This document shows, one piece after another, positions 46,668 to 56,816 of a stretch of DNA of 64,000 nt. A program made the position numbers and the translations under genes. The stretch lies in assembly GCA_964036195.1 (NCBI GenBank), contig OZ038452.1, positions 23,385,785 through 23,449,784 on the forward strand. Direction: 5' to 3'. Source of the DNA: Sphaerolaimus hirsutus. Taxonomy: Eukaryota; Nematoda; Chromadorea; Monhysterida; Sphaerolaimidae. The first letter of the stretch is position 1. Every line of letters starts with the position of its first letter. A model generated the notes under the pieces. The model ran no database searches and had not been told where the DNA came from. It saw only the letters and a list, made by a program, of their open reading frames with translations.

Positions 46668-49325
46668 TGTGAGCAAAAGTGGGTGTCAAAAATTGTAAAA
46701 TTTCAAAAATTTTAAGCGTAAATGTATATGTAGTACACTTAATGAATTTATGTAGAGGGTTGTTTACACTTCCGAGCTTACAATAATTTAAACATTTCAG
46801 TTCTACTTCGACGTTGGTTTTGGGCGATTCGGTGGGCGAACAATGTGGCGTTGACGTTTTCGGCTACGTCGCTGCGCTACGTCGGCAACGTGGCAACGTG
46901 CATTTCCGTTTTTCCGGTGCCCCATTGTGTTATGTGTGTCTTCTTTTGGCCAAGGGAAGGATTGGAGGTATTGAGGATCTGACACAAAGTTGACGCTGTG
47001 ATGTAAATAGTTGTTTTTATTTGTTTAGAATATTTTTTTAATTAGGTAGTTTTTTTTTTTAGAAAGTGAGACAAGTGAGTTGGCAACAATTTTAATTGTG
47101 ACAGTTTAATTTAAAAGTATTTTTTCTATTCCTACTAGCGGTTTGGATTGCATAACAAAGTTTCAGTTATTTTCTCTAAGTAAAAAGAGTGACGCTGCGG
47201 TTACGTGTCGTAGTGCGTGAATGGTCAGTGATAACTGAGGGCACATAGGTTGAATTTTGACTAACTTTCGCTGCATTCTTTTGAATTGCAGGCCGTGGCT
47301 ATTGATCTAGTATGTATTGTGCATTGCTGCATTTCCGGATTGGGAAACAAAAGTTAATTTACACGCGATTTTACAAAGGTACACTGATTATAGAGGTGCG
47401 ATGATGATTGGTGTTGAAAATGAGAGGTAATTAAAAGAATCGAGTCTAACTCGACAGGCATGATTGCATGTCTAAATGCCTACTCCCTTGGCTTGTTGTG
47501 AGAACAGCCCAGTCCGCCGATCTCATCGAAACAAGCACCCATACAGTGACAAGTGTACCTATTTTTGAGTGAATTGAGCAGTTCGGTATTTTCGGGGTGT
47601 GGTTTTTGCACAGTGCGTATGGGATCAGAAAGCCGTGGCTGAAAAATTAACATTCTGGTAGCAGAGTGAGTGGTGTAGCAGCGGGAGTGGTCATTTTCGT
47701 GATAAGTGCCTTCGGTAGTTAATGGCTGTTGCGTTTCGGCATGTGGCAGTGGATTCACTTGAGTTTGTTTTGTTTTTGTTTTTATTTTAAACTTCAAAAA
47801 GTCATGCAATCTAAACATGCATTTAAGCTACAAAGATTGAAATTTATAAACTTTCAAGTTGCCAATCATTTGCGTTCGTATTTCTGTTAAGCGTTATACC
47901 GACTTCATATTCATTTTAACTTTAGGTTTGGTAGGGAATAGGTAAAACTCGAGTATGTTAATTTTTATTTGATTTTACGTTTGCAACTTCGCTATTTTTT
48001 TTATCTACCTAATCCTAGATTGAATTTTTTTGTATTTTCCTTTCCCCTAGAAAACTGATAACTTGACATTTGGATATTTAGGAATTTATGCAAATTTCGT
48101 GGTTGATCTTTATTATACAAAGAGATGAAATAATAAGCCGCTTGTTTTTCCTGTTTTTTCCCCGAATATTTTGATAAGTGTAAAGGTGATCTGATTTGAG
48201 TGCGTATTTATTTTATCACTCTGATAGAATTTCCGCTAAGAGTCTTTAAAACGGTACCGTAATTCATTTTTTCCTTGACAGTCAGTGTGAAAATTAATTT
48301 CGTTCGCCTTACCGGTATCCTAATCTTATCATGGATTATCCCGCTTACGACATTTTTTCGTTGTGCATTAATAATACGTGTGCTTCTTACGCTTTGGATA
48401 TCAACGTCATTTTCGTTTATTATACGCTCTTTTTGCTGATGGGATTACTGTTCGCGTGTTTATTTGTTTCGCTAATTGCTGTGTGTTTCCCCGTTCGTGG
48501 AGGTGGTTTTGGGATTTCGGTAGAGTTCGCTGAGTAAAATTTGAATCGCCCGCCATTTTTTTCGCGCTAAAACAAGTTTTTACAGTATCTCGTGTGTGTT
48601 TTTCCTGTTCTTTTTATTCTTGTCGCATTCGTTCATTTTCTCATTTTCTATTTTTGTACTCGCTCTTGTTCCCATCCCGATTTTTGGCGCGTGAATTCTT
48701 TGTGTTTTTGTGTAGTTGATCGACGTATCCTGTAAACTGACGCCGTGAATAATTTTAGGTATGCCCGTTTTAAAATTCCGTGTGTCTGTAAAGTCGTTTG
48801 TAAGCATGCTTCTCGTGGTATGTGGAAGTGTTGTCTGGACTTGGCTTATGTTGTTGCGTATAAAAGCGTACCGTAATTTAGAGTAGGGGTCGATTCAGTC
48901 GAAATTGCTTCGGTTTCATTTTCTTGGAGTTTTTTCGAAGGTTTTGTGCCGCTGGTTAGAAACTCGCTCTCAGTGTGTTCCCTGTGTTCTATCTAAATGT
49001 GTGAATTCTGAGTCTAAAAATCGCCTAAAATAAAATCTCTTCTAAAAACTTCGGACCCCTTGGTGTAAATTAGACATTCAACTAATCGCTGGTGCGTTGA
49101 TAAAGACGCCATTCGCTAAAAAGCTAACTTAATTGACGTAGCGTACACCTGTGATATTCACTTCAGTGAATTCACCATTGTGCGTTGCGAATTCAATCGG
49201 TAGTCGCTTTTCCGTTGCCTTACTTTGTCGCTCATCCAACGAGTAGGTGTGAGATCGGTAAAACTTGGCAGTTTGCCATAGTGGAATTTGGTTGAGTAAA
49301 AAGTAGCCGGTGAAAATTCATGACA
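46668..49325 (+). repeat. 3' LTR (2,658 bp)
   Basis: Same length as the 5' LTR, with three substitutions seen. TATA at 48859-48866 and AATAAA at 49029-49034. Followed by the target duplication GTAG. Confidence 0.97.
48331..48537 (+). CDS. 68-aa membrane ORF, 3' LTR copy
   Basis: Identical to 33020-33226. In this copy it would be part of the 3' end of genomic element RNA. Confidence 0.3.
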   Translation: MDYPAYDIFSLCINNTCASYALDINVIFVYYTLFLLMGLLFACLFVSLIAVCFPVRGGGFGISVEFAE

Positions 49326-50009
49326 GTAGTAAGAAGTAGGCATTTGCGTACCCAGAACAGGTAATAAATGTGCCCAAACGGGGGTATATTAGGACATCAA
49401 AATGTAGATAGCTACACAAACTAGTCTATGTGTAGCTGCAATGCTAATTAGCAATAACATACATCATGTACATTGCATACATGACGTATTTATTACGTAC
49501 AAGACGTACATCATTCCGAAGGGGGGTATTTCGAGGGGGGTATTATTTCCCCAGCCCATTTTGAGGGGGGATAATTCGAGGTAATACAGTATGTACGCGT
49601 AGACGGTATAAACCCTGTTTTAACATAACACAGTCATGGTTTTTAACGTGTTCTGCGTTTCAAAAACCGTAGCTTTCGTCATTTACGTTCTCTATACACT
49701 AAATTTCGGAGGGGGAGTATTTCGAAGTTCGGGGTTATAAATTCATAGTGTCCATTTTGAGGGAGGTATTTCGAGCTAGGGGAGCTATTTCGACGAAAAC
49801 GGTAATCGTTTTACGGAATTTTGAGGTCCCTATCTCTTTGAATAGATCCACCCTTGAACAAACCCCCTGGATAACCTAAATCGACCAAGTGTGGCAATTC
49901 ACTCCACCTACAATAGTGATGTAGACGGTGCAATTAGGTAATTTTAGATTATAACACGGAATTACGGAATATAGTCCCCCGCAATGCAACCCTATGCGTT
50001 TCGATAGAT

Positions 50010-50298
50010 TAGTGATGGAAAACCGCCATGGCGCTTTTGGCGCCTGGCGCTGTATTGCTGTGGCGCCATGGGCGCTTGGTGCCACACCCATGAAATATGC
50101 CATGGCGCTTTTGGCGCTTGGCGTTATTTTTGCATTGTGCCGGGAGTAAAACGCCAGCGCCAGCGCCTAAGCAAAAAGCGGCATGGTGGGCGTTCTTGGC
50201 GCTTGTAACCATTTTGCTCTGGCGCCATCGACGCTTGGCGATGGGGTTCGGAAAAGCGCCATGGCGCCCAAAAAGTTCTGGCGCTTTTTCCATCACTA
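50010..50298. mobile_element. hAT-like GCGCC-rich MITE, second copy
   Basis: Ends TAGTGATGGAAAACCGCC and GGCGCTTTTTCCATCACTA. Flanking 8-mers CGATAGAT (50002-50009) and CAATAGAT (50299-50306) agree at 7 of 8. Same family as 4746-4921 but 113 bp longer. Confidence 0.87.
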
Positions 50299-50406
50299 CA
50301 ATAGATCTATCATTGCCACACCAGAATATACAAAAATTCACAGGTAACAGGCCAACACGCGAGGAACTGTGAACTGGGCCCGCGGCCCGTCGAATTAGCC
50401 AGGGGC

Positions 50407-50521
50407 CAGATCCAATTAGAGCATAAGGCCCACGTAAGGCGCCCGACACATGAGAAACCGTTGAAATTGTGCGTGACACTGACGGGCGCCTTACGCGCGC
50501 CTTACGTTCTAATTGAATCTG
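50407..50521. repeat. CGTAAGGCGC inverted-repeat MITE
   Basis: Left arm CAGATCCAATTAGAGCATAA and right arm TTACGTTCTAATTGAATCTG. Related to the arms around 2174-2601. Confidence 0.75.
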
Positions 50522-51549
50522 CTACCAGGTGTTCATCAGCCAGAATGAGTGTACCTGTATTCGCTGGCGGTGTTTTCCAGCCGGGAAAAATGCACTACAT
50601 TATCTGTTTGTATGGGGTTGGGGTTGGATCCGTGGCACAGTGCACGTCGGTGCCATAGGACAAGCACCAGCATCGTGGCGCGTTACCATCACTAGGTCCA
50701 TTTCCATCACTACCGTAACTCAAATTTCTCAAAAACACAGCCACGAGCAATGGAACGATCGCCGGTTTGCACAATAGGCGGGGCGGTCTCTGTGAAACTG
50801 CCAAAATGCAATTGTCACTGTTTGTGATGCCAATGGCAGAGAGCCAGACGCCACAAAGTGGGGGTCGGGCGCCGGTGAATCTACCGAATCAACCCCGTGG
50901 CACTACGGTCAGGTGAGATTGGTTGAATGGCGCTGCGTAATTAGCACCTAATTGGGGTGGGTGGTGATGTATTTAGATGCGCCTTGGTGCTCTTGGCGCT
51001 TTGCACTATTTTTCTGTGGCGCTACTGGCGGTTGGCGCTGTGGGTTGGAACGGCACCACGAATGGCGCCAAGAATAAAATGTCTGGCGCTGGCGCTTTGT
51101 GCTAGCGCCAAAGCAAAAATTGCCATGGCACTCTTAGAGCCTGGTGTTGTTTTGCTCTGGCGCCACCGGCGCTTGGCGATGGAGGTTGCAAGCAAAGGCG
51201 CCATGACGCTTTTGGCGCTTGCCCCTTTTTACATCACTAGGCCTGAGTGAATTTATAGCAGTTGTCAATTTTTTTTTTAAATTTAAGTGTTAAGTGTGTA
51301 AGAGTCATTTATTTAGTTAATCAATGATCTACACTATCAGTTGACACCTGAAATTTCCAAAACTGATAAATCACATTTAATGGCATTGAAATTTACTGGA
51401 ACAAGGAATCTATCAGCTACTGATGACGAAGATCAAAACTGACTCGTTCCGGTAAACTCAAACATTATTTAAACAGATTAATCACCTTTAGAAATTTCGC
51501 CTGTCAACTCCCAGTTGATCAATTTTTGTCGACATCTATCACTTTTCAG

Positions 51550-51694
51550 AGCACGCACTCGACCGGAAGTTGACAGAATTGCCGCGGGCGGAGCTACAGC
51601 GGATCCATTTGGGCTGGCCGGTGCTGTTTTGAGTGCTCTAATATTCATGCAATTTGTATTTAGGATCAAGAAAAAACAAAATTTTACGCCATAA
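51550..51694 (+). CDS. Candidate terminal exon of an unrecognised membrane protein
   Basis: After the acceptor CACTTTTCAG the frame reads ARTRPEVDRIAAGGATADP, then a hydrophobic segment GLAGAVLSALIFMQFVF, then RIKKKQNFTP and TAA. A transmembrane helix followed by a basic tail is plausible for a real C-terminus. No upstream exon was found, and the opposite strand is also open (an ATG frame ending near 51480). Function unknown. Confidence 0.35.
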
Positions 51695-51781
51695 GCGACC
51701 AAAATAGTATTAAGATTTTTGTCTCACAAGTCAAAACTATTATCCTCATTCAGCAAATCCTTAGAGCATCCAAAACACATC

Positions 51782-52416
51782 ATGGGTTCCGGTCCAGAAC
51801 CCGAAAAACCCGGAACGCATCAAACCGAACCAATATTCCCGCCCCCTCCACCAATGGTACCCACGCCGCCACCGATCGACAGCCAATCAGCATTGAACGG
51901 GCACAGGAGACCAGGTGCCAGTCCCAGACCCTGTAAAGTGTAAAGTGAAGTGTCAAGTGTCATGTAAAATGTCACGAAAAGTGTCAATTGTCATGATATA
52001 TGTAAAGTAAAGTGTCAATTGTGTCATGCAACGTGTCAAATGTCATGTCAAATGGAAAGTCAAGCGACATGACAATTGGCACTGCATCACTATTGACACT
52101 TTACTTTACATTTGACATGGCATTTGAAACTATACTTTACCCTTCACAATGTCTAGGGCTGTCCTCAGATGCACAAGCTCCGCCCACTTTGAGAACGGAT
52201 GGGAGAAATTGCGACAGCGAAAAGGGTGAAAATGAGAATGAGAATGAGCAGAGATTGGAACGAGAAATGAAATCTTTGAGGCTTTACGTTTTGACGTTGG
52301 AATGTGCCGAATTGGAGAGAAATGCTGACATGCCAGGTTTTGTTTATTTCATTTTAGAAAATGTGAAACTTGATTTTTCAGAGAAAAAAATGAAAACGAA
52401 AATTTTCAAGGCTTGA
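51782..52416 (+). CDS. Candidate two-exon gene, about 126 aa, unrecognised
   Basis: Exon 51782-51914 begins ATG (MGSGPEPEKPGTHQTEP) and is Pro-rich (FPPPPPMVPTPPP). Donor G|GTGCCA. Exon 52169-52416 after GTCCTCAG continues in phase: acidic and Asn/Glu-rich (GENENENEQRLEREMKSL), a probable helix, then a Lys-rich end and TGA. A further optional 45-nt intron (GTTTTG...TTTCAG) would keep the same stop. I do not recognise it. The intron is a MITE. Real gene status is inferred only from phase and composition. Confidence 0.4.
51915..52168. mobile_element. MITE that coincides with the intron of the candidate gene
   Basis: Left end GTGCCAGTCCCAGACCCTGT and right end (reverse complement) ACAGCCCTAGACATTGTGAA are imperfect inverted repeats followed by GTGTCATGTAAAATGTC-type interior in both arms. 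Relatives start GGTGCCAGTCCCGCAC (7603) and GAGCAGTCCCGCACCCTGTG (16631). The MITE end supplies the GT donor and the other end lies within a few bases of the acceptor AG. Confidence 0.55.
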
Positions 52417-52811
52417 ATCGGTGTTCTGAGCAATTGAAGAAAAATTATGTCGACCAAATTCAGAGGAATGGAGCTGAGTGATTTGAATTTTTGCGATAAA
52501 ATTGAACATTAAGCATTTGTGATATGAGATATTTACAGTTTTATACCACTGCCATACTTTTGCTAAAGCCACTGTGAAAATTTAAGTGTTTTCTGAACGA
52601 TTCACAAAGTGACTTTTCAAAAGTTTTAGAAGCGAATTTCAAGTTGTCGGAATGTCGAACAATGAAATTAAACTCGACTTCGTAGCATTTACGTTCTCAA
52701 GGGTGATACAATTGAATATTATTTAAAGTGCCATAAAATTACTTGATTTTACACATTTCGGTTAACTTTCACAAGCGTAAAAACGGAATAATAATATACC
52801 TAATGTGAAAA

Positions 52812-53401
52812 ATACCGTATTTGCTTGAAATCCCCCCGGTGGTGATTGTTTCAGAGTGAGAATTTTGAGGGGGGGGGGGGGGGTTAAACGAGGGGTAGGG
52901 GTATTTCGAGGGGAGAGGGCTTATTATTTCGCCAGAAATTTGTTTGAACTTGCAGGGGCCAGTTCCGCAAAATGAGAAGTGAGAAGTGAAATAGCAAAGG
53001 CGAAGTAAAACGGCAAGTGAATTGCCTTTGCCATTGCACTTCTCACTTCTCATTTTGCGGAACTGGCACCTGTACTAATTTGTTGTTTGTAACGTAAGCA
53101 GACGTAGAAAAATGCAAAAATAAGCACCATGTATAAGAGTCTATAGACTCATAAAAGTATGAAGATAGTAAATACATACCCTGTTCTAACGTATCACAGA
53201 CATTGTTTTTACGTGTGTTCTGCATTAAATCATCACAAACCGCAGTTTTTGTCATTTACGTTCTCTTGATACTCAATTTGGGAGGGGAGTATTTAGGGGG
53301 GGGGCTAATAAATTCATAGTGCCCATTTTGAGGGGGGGGGGGGGGGGGGTATTTCGTGACGGGGGTATTTTGAGGGGGCGTATATCGAGGAAATGCGGTA
53401 T
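52812..53401. repeat. ACCGTATT-family element with nested MITE
   Basis: Ends ACCGTATTTGCTTGAAATCC and ATATCGAGGAAATGCGGTAT. Long G runs (14-19) lie inside. A 120-bp MITE has inserted at 52953-53072. Confidence 0.75.
52953..53072. repeat. Near-perfect palindromic MITE, GCCAGTTCCGC ends
   Basis: Arms CCAGTTCCGCAAAATGAGAA and TTCTCATTTTGCGGAACTGG run about 40 bp and meet around a short AGCAAAGGCG...CCTTTGCC centre. Same terminus type as the other GGTGCCA MITEs. Confidence 0.85.
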
Positions 53402-53765
53402 CTTGAAAATTGTCTATAATCCGTACCATATTTTTGATTTGAACGCAAAGCCATACAACGAAAACAATTTCCATTTGCCTCTCTGTTTTAACAAAAAAAA
53501 TTGTGTAATGTTTCACATTTGATCATTTTAAGATCTCTTGCATCGTTATATCCTCTTGTTATCTCTTTCACCCGATGTCAAATAGGCTTCAAAACTCCAT
53601 ACTAACAAGAATTTCACTTGGTTCCTTGTCATTGAATTTATCAGTAAAGTGAATCCCAATGCAATAAAATTTCAACACCCATAAAATTCTGAACATCAAG
53701 GTCACATTATAATAGCAAACAATGTACAGAGTAGCTGGCACTTTGCCAGCGTACGCAAAATAAAA

Positions 53766-53935
53766 ATGTCTTTCCAAATATGCAGCGCGGTCGTCCGATG
53801 TAATGTCAATCTTGTATTCCGTCGAATATGTCCAAAAATCGGCCAAAAATTCGTCCGATCTCAGTGCAAGCCGATTTTTGTTCGTTTGGCACCTGTTTTT
53901 CTGGCCGGCGGTTATACGGTGTATCTGAGTACCAG
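53766..53935 (+). CDS. ABCB8: ABCB8 exon 1 (targeting peptide)
   Basis: ATG at 53766 ([18 protein letters not shown]). 56 codons plus 2 nt, with seven Arg, five Lys and no acidic residue. Donor GTAAGA. Confidence 0.85.
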
Positions 53936-55589
53936 GTAAGATTTTTTGGCACTGTTCCAATTAGATGTAAATGACAAGTCAAGTGTTATATGTCTTGTCA
54001 AGTGACAACCAGGAATTTTCAAGTTGTTAATGCATTTGTTTTTGTTTTGGAAGGTTTTGTTATACTCGGTGTATCCAAGTCTGCTGACCGCATAACTTTA
54101 AATGTTAAATATTTATCTAGCCCATCTTAAAAAAACCTGAAAACTTTTTTCTCGTCATTGCATAATCGCGCACATCACTATTTTTATACGTCAAATTTTC
54201 ATTTCCAGGGTGGCCCAAGCCAAAGGAAAAACTTCCACTGCGCACTACTCAGTTGCGTTGGACAGGGCGCAGTCTCAAAACGCCCAGCATAAACAACCCG
54301 AACTTAAATGGAGTCATTTGTGGTACTTGCTCAAGCCATTTGCTGCTTGGCTTGTGGCTGCTGTTGCGGTTGGGTCACTTTGGGTTTTTAGATTTTTTTA
54401 TTTTTTAAATTTGTGGATTCAGTTCCAATTCAATTCATTTCGTGATATTTTTATTGTGGGGAGAGGGAGGTGCATTAATGGAGAGAATTGTGGGATGCAT
54501 TTGTGAAGACATCTGTTCATAAGGCAGAAATCTATCGATTATAAATGCATTATAAAACTTTATAGAGTTTCTGTCCTATAAATTCTGTCCAGACAGAAAA
54601 GACACTTGAAATCGCAAAAAAACACACTCAACCATCTAGCAAAACCCAACCCAAACCCAGAATGCACGCAACAGTAATCCCAACCCTTCACAGACAGCCA
54701 TCCTCACAGCAGTGGTAAACATCCGGATGCCTTTGGCACTGGGCCAACTTGTAAACGAAATCGCCCGCGTGCAATCGGCCGGCCCCGCTGCATTGACACA
54801 AGTTGCTCAAGCCGCGAAACCTGTACTCTCGTTGTATTTTGTTCAGGTTGTGTGGGTGATATGGAAGTGTTTTGGCTTTTTTGGGATGTGTATACTCGGC
54901 GGATCGCAAAGTATGCGCAGAATCCTACCACAATTAAATGAATAAAATCCTGTGATAAATTTCGTTATTACGATTTACATAGTAAAAACGAAATATTATG
55001 ATGACAAAACCGTATAATTTTTGCTCCATTATTCAGATGGGTTATGGTAAGTTTCCATACTTGTTTCCAGTTTCCATAGTGTGCTGTCTGCCAAGTATAA
55101 ATAGCTAAGGTTGCAGATGTGATCCCGAAGCCGAATTTCGGTAGATCAATGAGATGAACACTTGGTTTGCGTTCCTAATAATTCAAATCACACAGAAGCG
55201 CAAGAAAATAAAGTATTAAGTAAGTTTTGTTAGATACATGTGAAGGGGTTTCAGCCACGCTTAGTAGACATCCAAAAATCATCAAAATCTTCACGCAGGC
55301 CGGTCTAACGGCGCTATACATCGGATTCGTATCAGCGCTCGGCGAGCGGGTTGCCCACGCGCTCCGTTGTAAACTTTTCGGCGCCCTTCTCAGGTGAAAA
55401 TGAAACTTGAAAAGTATTTAAAGTTCCTTGAGGACCGAGGCAACTTTACGCACTTTTCGCAGACAAGACATGGCGTTTTTTGATGCGCAACGGACGGGCG
55501 AGCTCGTGACCAGGGTTGGGGCGGATGTGCAGGAATTCAAGAGTGCGCTTAAAGCGTGCATTTCGCAGGGATTGCGCACTGCTACACAG
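53766..55589 (+). CDS. ABCB8: ABCB8-like mitochondrial ABC transporter, first five exons
   Basis: Inner-membrane half-transporter of the ABCB8 (MITOSUR) family. Exons 53766-53935, 54209-54368, 54694-54846, 55299-55393, 55463-55589: 705 nt, 235 codons, all phases consistent. Residues 1-56 are rich in Arg/Lys/Ser and poor in acids, as for mitochondrial targeting. TM1 spans the exon 2/3 junction ([17 protein letters not shown]) before [12 protein letters not shown]2 is [13 protein letters not shown]; the coupling segment [18 protein letters not shown] and [18 protein letters not shown] matches ABCB8 closely. The remaining TM helices and the whole ATP-binding domain (Walker A, LSGGQ) are not found to the right within the window, so the gene is truncated or continues past 64000 around the opposite-strand TMEM144 gene. 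Confidence 0.93.
54209..54368 (+). CDS. ABCB8: ABCB8 exon 2
   Basis: (R)[18 protein letters not shown] then [18 protein letters not shown], the pre-TM1 signature (human FQWRLLWRFLRP region). Acceptor TTTCCAG. The donor is taken as GTTGGG for phase agreement. Confidence 0.85.
54694..54846 (+). CDS. ABCB8: ABCB8 exon 3
   Basis: [20 protein letters not shown] through PVLSLYFVQ. Acceptor CCCTTCACAG, donor GTTGTG, phase 0 at both ends. Confidence 0.92.
54891..55099. repeat. TATACTCGG-family MITE in ABCB8 intron 3
   Basis: Opposite orientation to 7356-7548 and sharing its interior. Left end TATACTCGGCGGATCGCAAA. Starts 45 bp after the exon 3 donor. Confidence 0.82.
55299..55393 (+). CDS. ABCB8: ABCB8 exon 4
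   Basis: [20 protein letters not shown] then [11 protein letters not shown](R). TM2 and the start of the coupling loop. Acceptor CACGCAG, donor GTGAAA. Confidence 0.93.
55463..55589 (+). CDS. ABCB8: ABCB8 exon 5
   Basis: (R)[19 protein letters not shown] then [18 protein letters not shown] and TATQ. Acceptor TTTTCGCAG, donor GTGGTT. Confidence 0.95.
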
Positions 55590-56681
55590 GTGGTTTTTCG
55601 ATATTTTGTTTTAGTTTTGCAAGTTGGGACGGTATTTTAGCGGCGGTTTGGAGTTATATTCAGTAGCCGATTCGGCTTCTATCGGAGATTGTGCGATACA
55701 AATTTTTGGCCCATTTACCTACATTGAGTGTGACTGGTGTGCTTCCGCCGCAAATTCAATTATCTTTGATGTGCCAACACACTCTAGTTTTGAACGAAAT
55801 ATTGAAAACTTGTAAACAAGCTTTGAACATATTTGATTTTACTAGAATGAGGTGACTGTCAACTAGTTGACTGAAATGAAAAACATACTCATACATGTAA
55901 ATGAAAAACAACAAAAAGAAAAACTGAGTGATGTTTTTCATTTCCGTCAACTAGTTGACAGTCACCTCATTCCAGTAAACTCAAATGCAAACTCGTGCAC
56001 ACAAAGTTGGTGTTCAAAATACCATAATTTTATGAGTGCATGTTGCGTGTGTTAGCCTGTGCTGTTTACGTTAAAGGGCTCTGGGCCAATTTCTCTTACC
56101 GCGCGCGCGCGCAACCTATAATTCAAATTTCTGCTGAACATAACTCAGTGTAATCATTTCAGCAGTAAAGATTTTCCTTATTTCATATCCGTTAAGTATT
56201 TGACTCTTGTGTATAGGGATGGAAAAACGTGTTTTTAACAACCCCGTTTTTTAAAAGAAACTCATGTTAAACTTTGAAAAAATAGTGACATAAGGGTATC
56301 CAACTTTTGCGGAAAGTGGTGGCGGGTAGAATTTACTGTACCACAGTGAAAGATTGAAAACCAACCAGACCAGACCTTTTATCGCAAAAGTGAAGATTCA
56401 CTTTACCATATTATTTACTGCAAAAATAGACAATTTACTGTACCATATGGCTTACCGCACAAGCGGCACACCGTTTGTCACTCTACCTTGCTAAATGCTG
56501 TGGTAAACAACATTGTGTTTAATAAATGGAATAAAACTCTTGAATAAATGTCAACCCAGATTAAACTCAGATGGCAACATGAAAATAAAACCGAAAAGTT
56601 AAAGTTTAAGCAAAGATAAGGTAGCATAATGTGCACTACTAATCACTGACATCCCATGTAAACAATTGCCATTTGCGTGCA
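55590..56681. other. Region between ABCB8 exon 5 and TMEM144 3' end
   Basis: No ABCB8 exon found. A palindromic element occupies about 55773-56020 (arms AATGAGGTGACTGTCAACTA and TAGTTGACAGTCACCTCATT). A GCGCGCGCGC run is at about 56100. A TAGGGATGG end with homopolymers at 56214-56280 resembles the TAGGGTTGG elements. Confidence 0.6.
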
Positions 56682-56816
56682 CTAATTTTGTGTGACTTTG
56701 GTCTGAAGTAAAACAAATATCATATCCATGTCAAGTTGATTGGCAAGTCCCACACAAACTACACCAATGAAGGCTACAGCACACGCGACACCGAGAATCA
56801 ACAAATTTCTGGAACC
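56682..56816 (-). CDS. TMEM144: TMEM144 exon 11 (last)
   Basis: GSRNLLILGVACAVAFIGVV, the last TM helix, then a tail to KVTQN and TAG at 56684-56682. Acceptor TTTCAG. Confidence 0.9.
   Translation of the reverse strand, partial: GSRNLLILGVACAVAFIGVVCVGLANQLDMDMIFVLLQTKVTQN

Larger units (their letters stand above)
31357..49325 (+). mobile_element. 17.97-kb Ty3/gypsy-type LTR retrotransposon with helicase ORF
   Basis: Complete element bounded by TG...CA LTRs and 4-bp target duplications GTAG (31353-31356, 49326-49329). Order: 5' LTR, primer site, leader, gag-protease-RT (stops mid-RT), RT-RNase H-integrase, spacer, SF1 helicase, 3' LTR. RT before integrase and a GPY/F-type integrase end define Ty3/gypsy order. 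No envelope-like ORF (signal peptide, furin site, fusion region) is present. It inserted into an ACCGTATT-family repeat. LTRs differ at only three positions by my reading, so the insertion is recent. Confidence 0.97.
49326..51549. other. Intergenic repeats right of the retrotransposon
   Basis: ACCGTATT-family sequence with GGGGGGTATTTCGAGG phrases (about 49390-49810; it includes a stretch inverted relative to 61680-61835), a GCGCC hAT element (50010-50298), a CGTAAGGCGC MITE (50407-50521), and more GCGCC/CATCACTA material to about 51239. No exon recognised. Confidence 0.6.
52417..53765. other. Region upstream of ABCB8
   Basis: No exon seen. Holds the ACCGTATT element 52812-53401 with its nested MITE. 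The ABCB8 promoter should be between about 53402 and 53765; no convincing core motif was found. Confidence 0.5.

Noticed and set aside
53589..53960. 123-codon minus-strand frame
   Set aside because: Shadow of ABCB8 exon 1, whose plus-strand reading joins in phase to exon 2.
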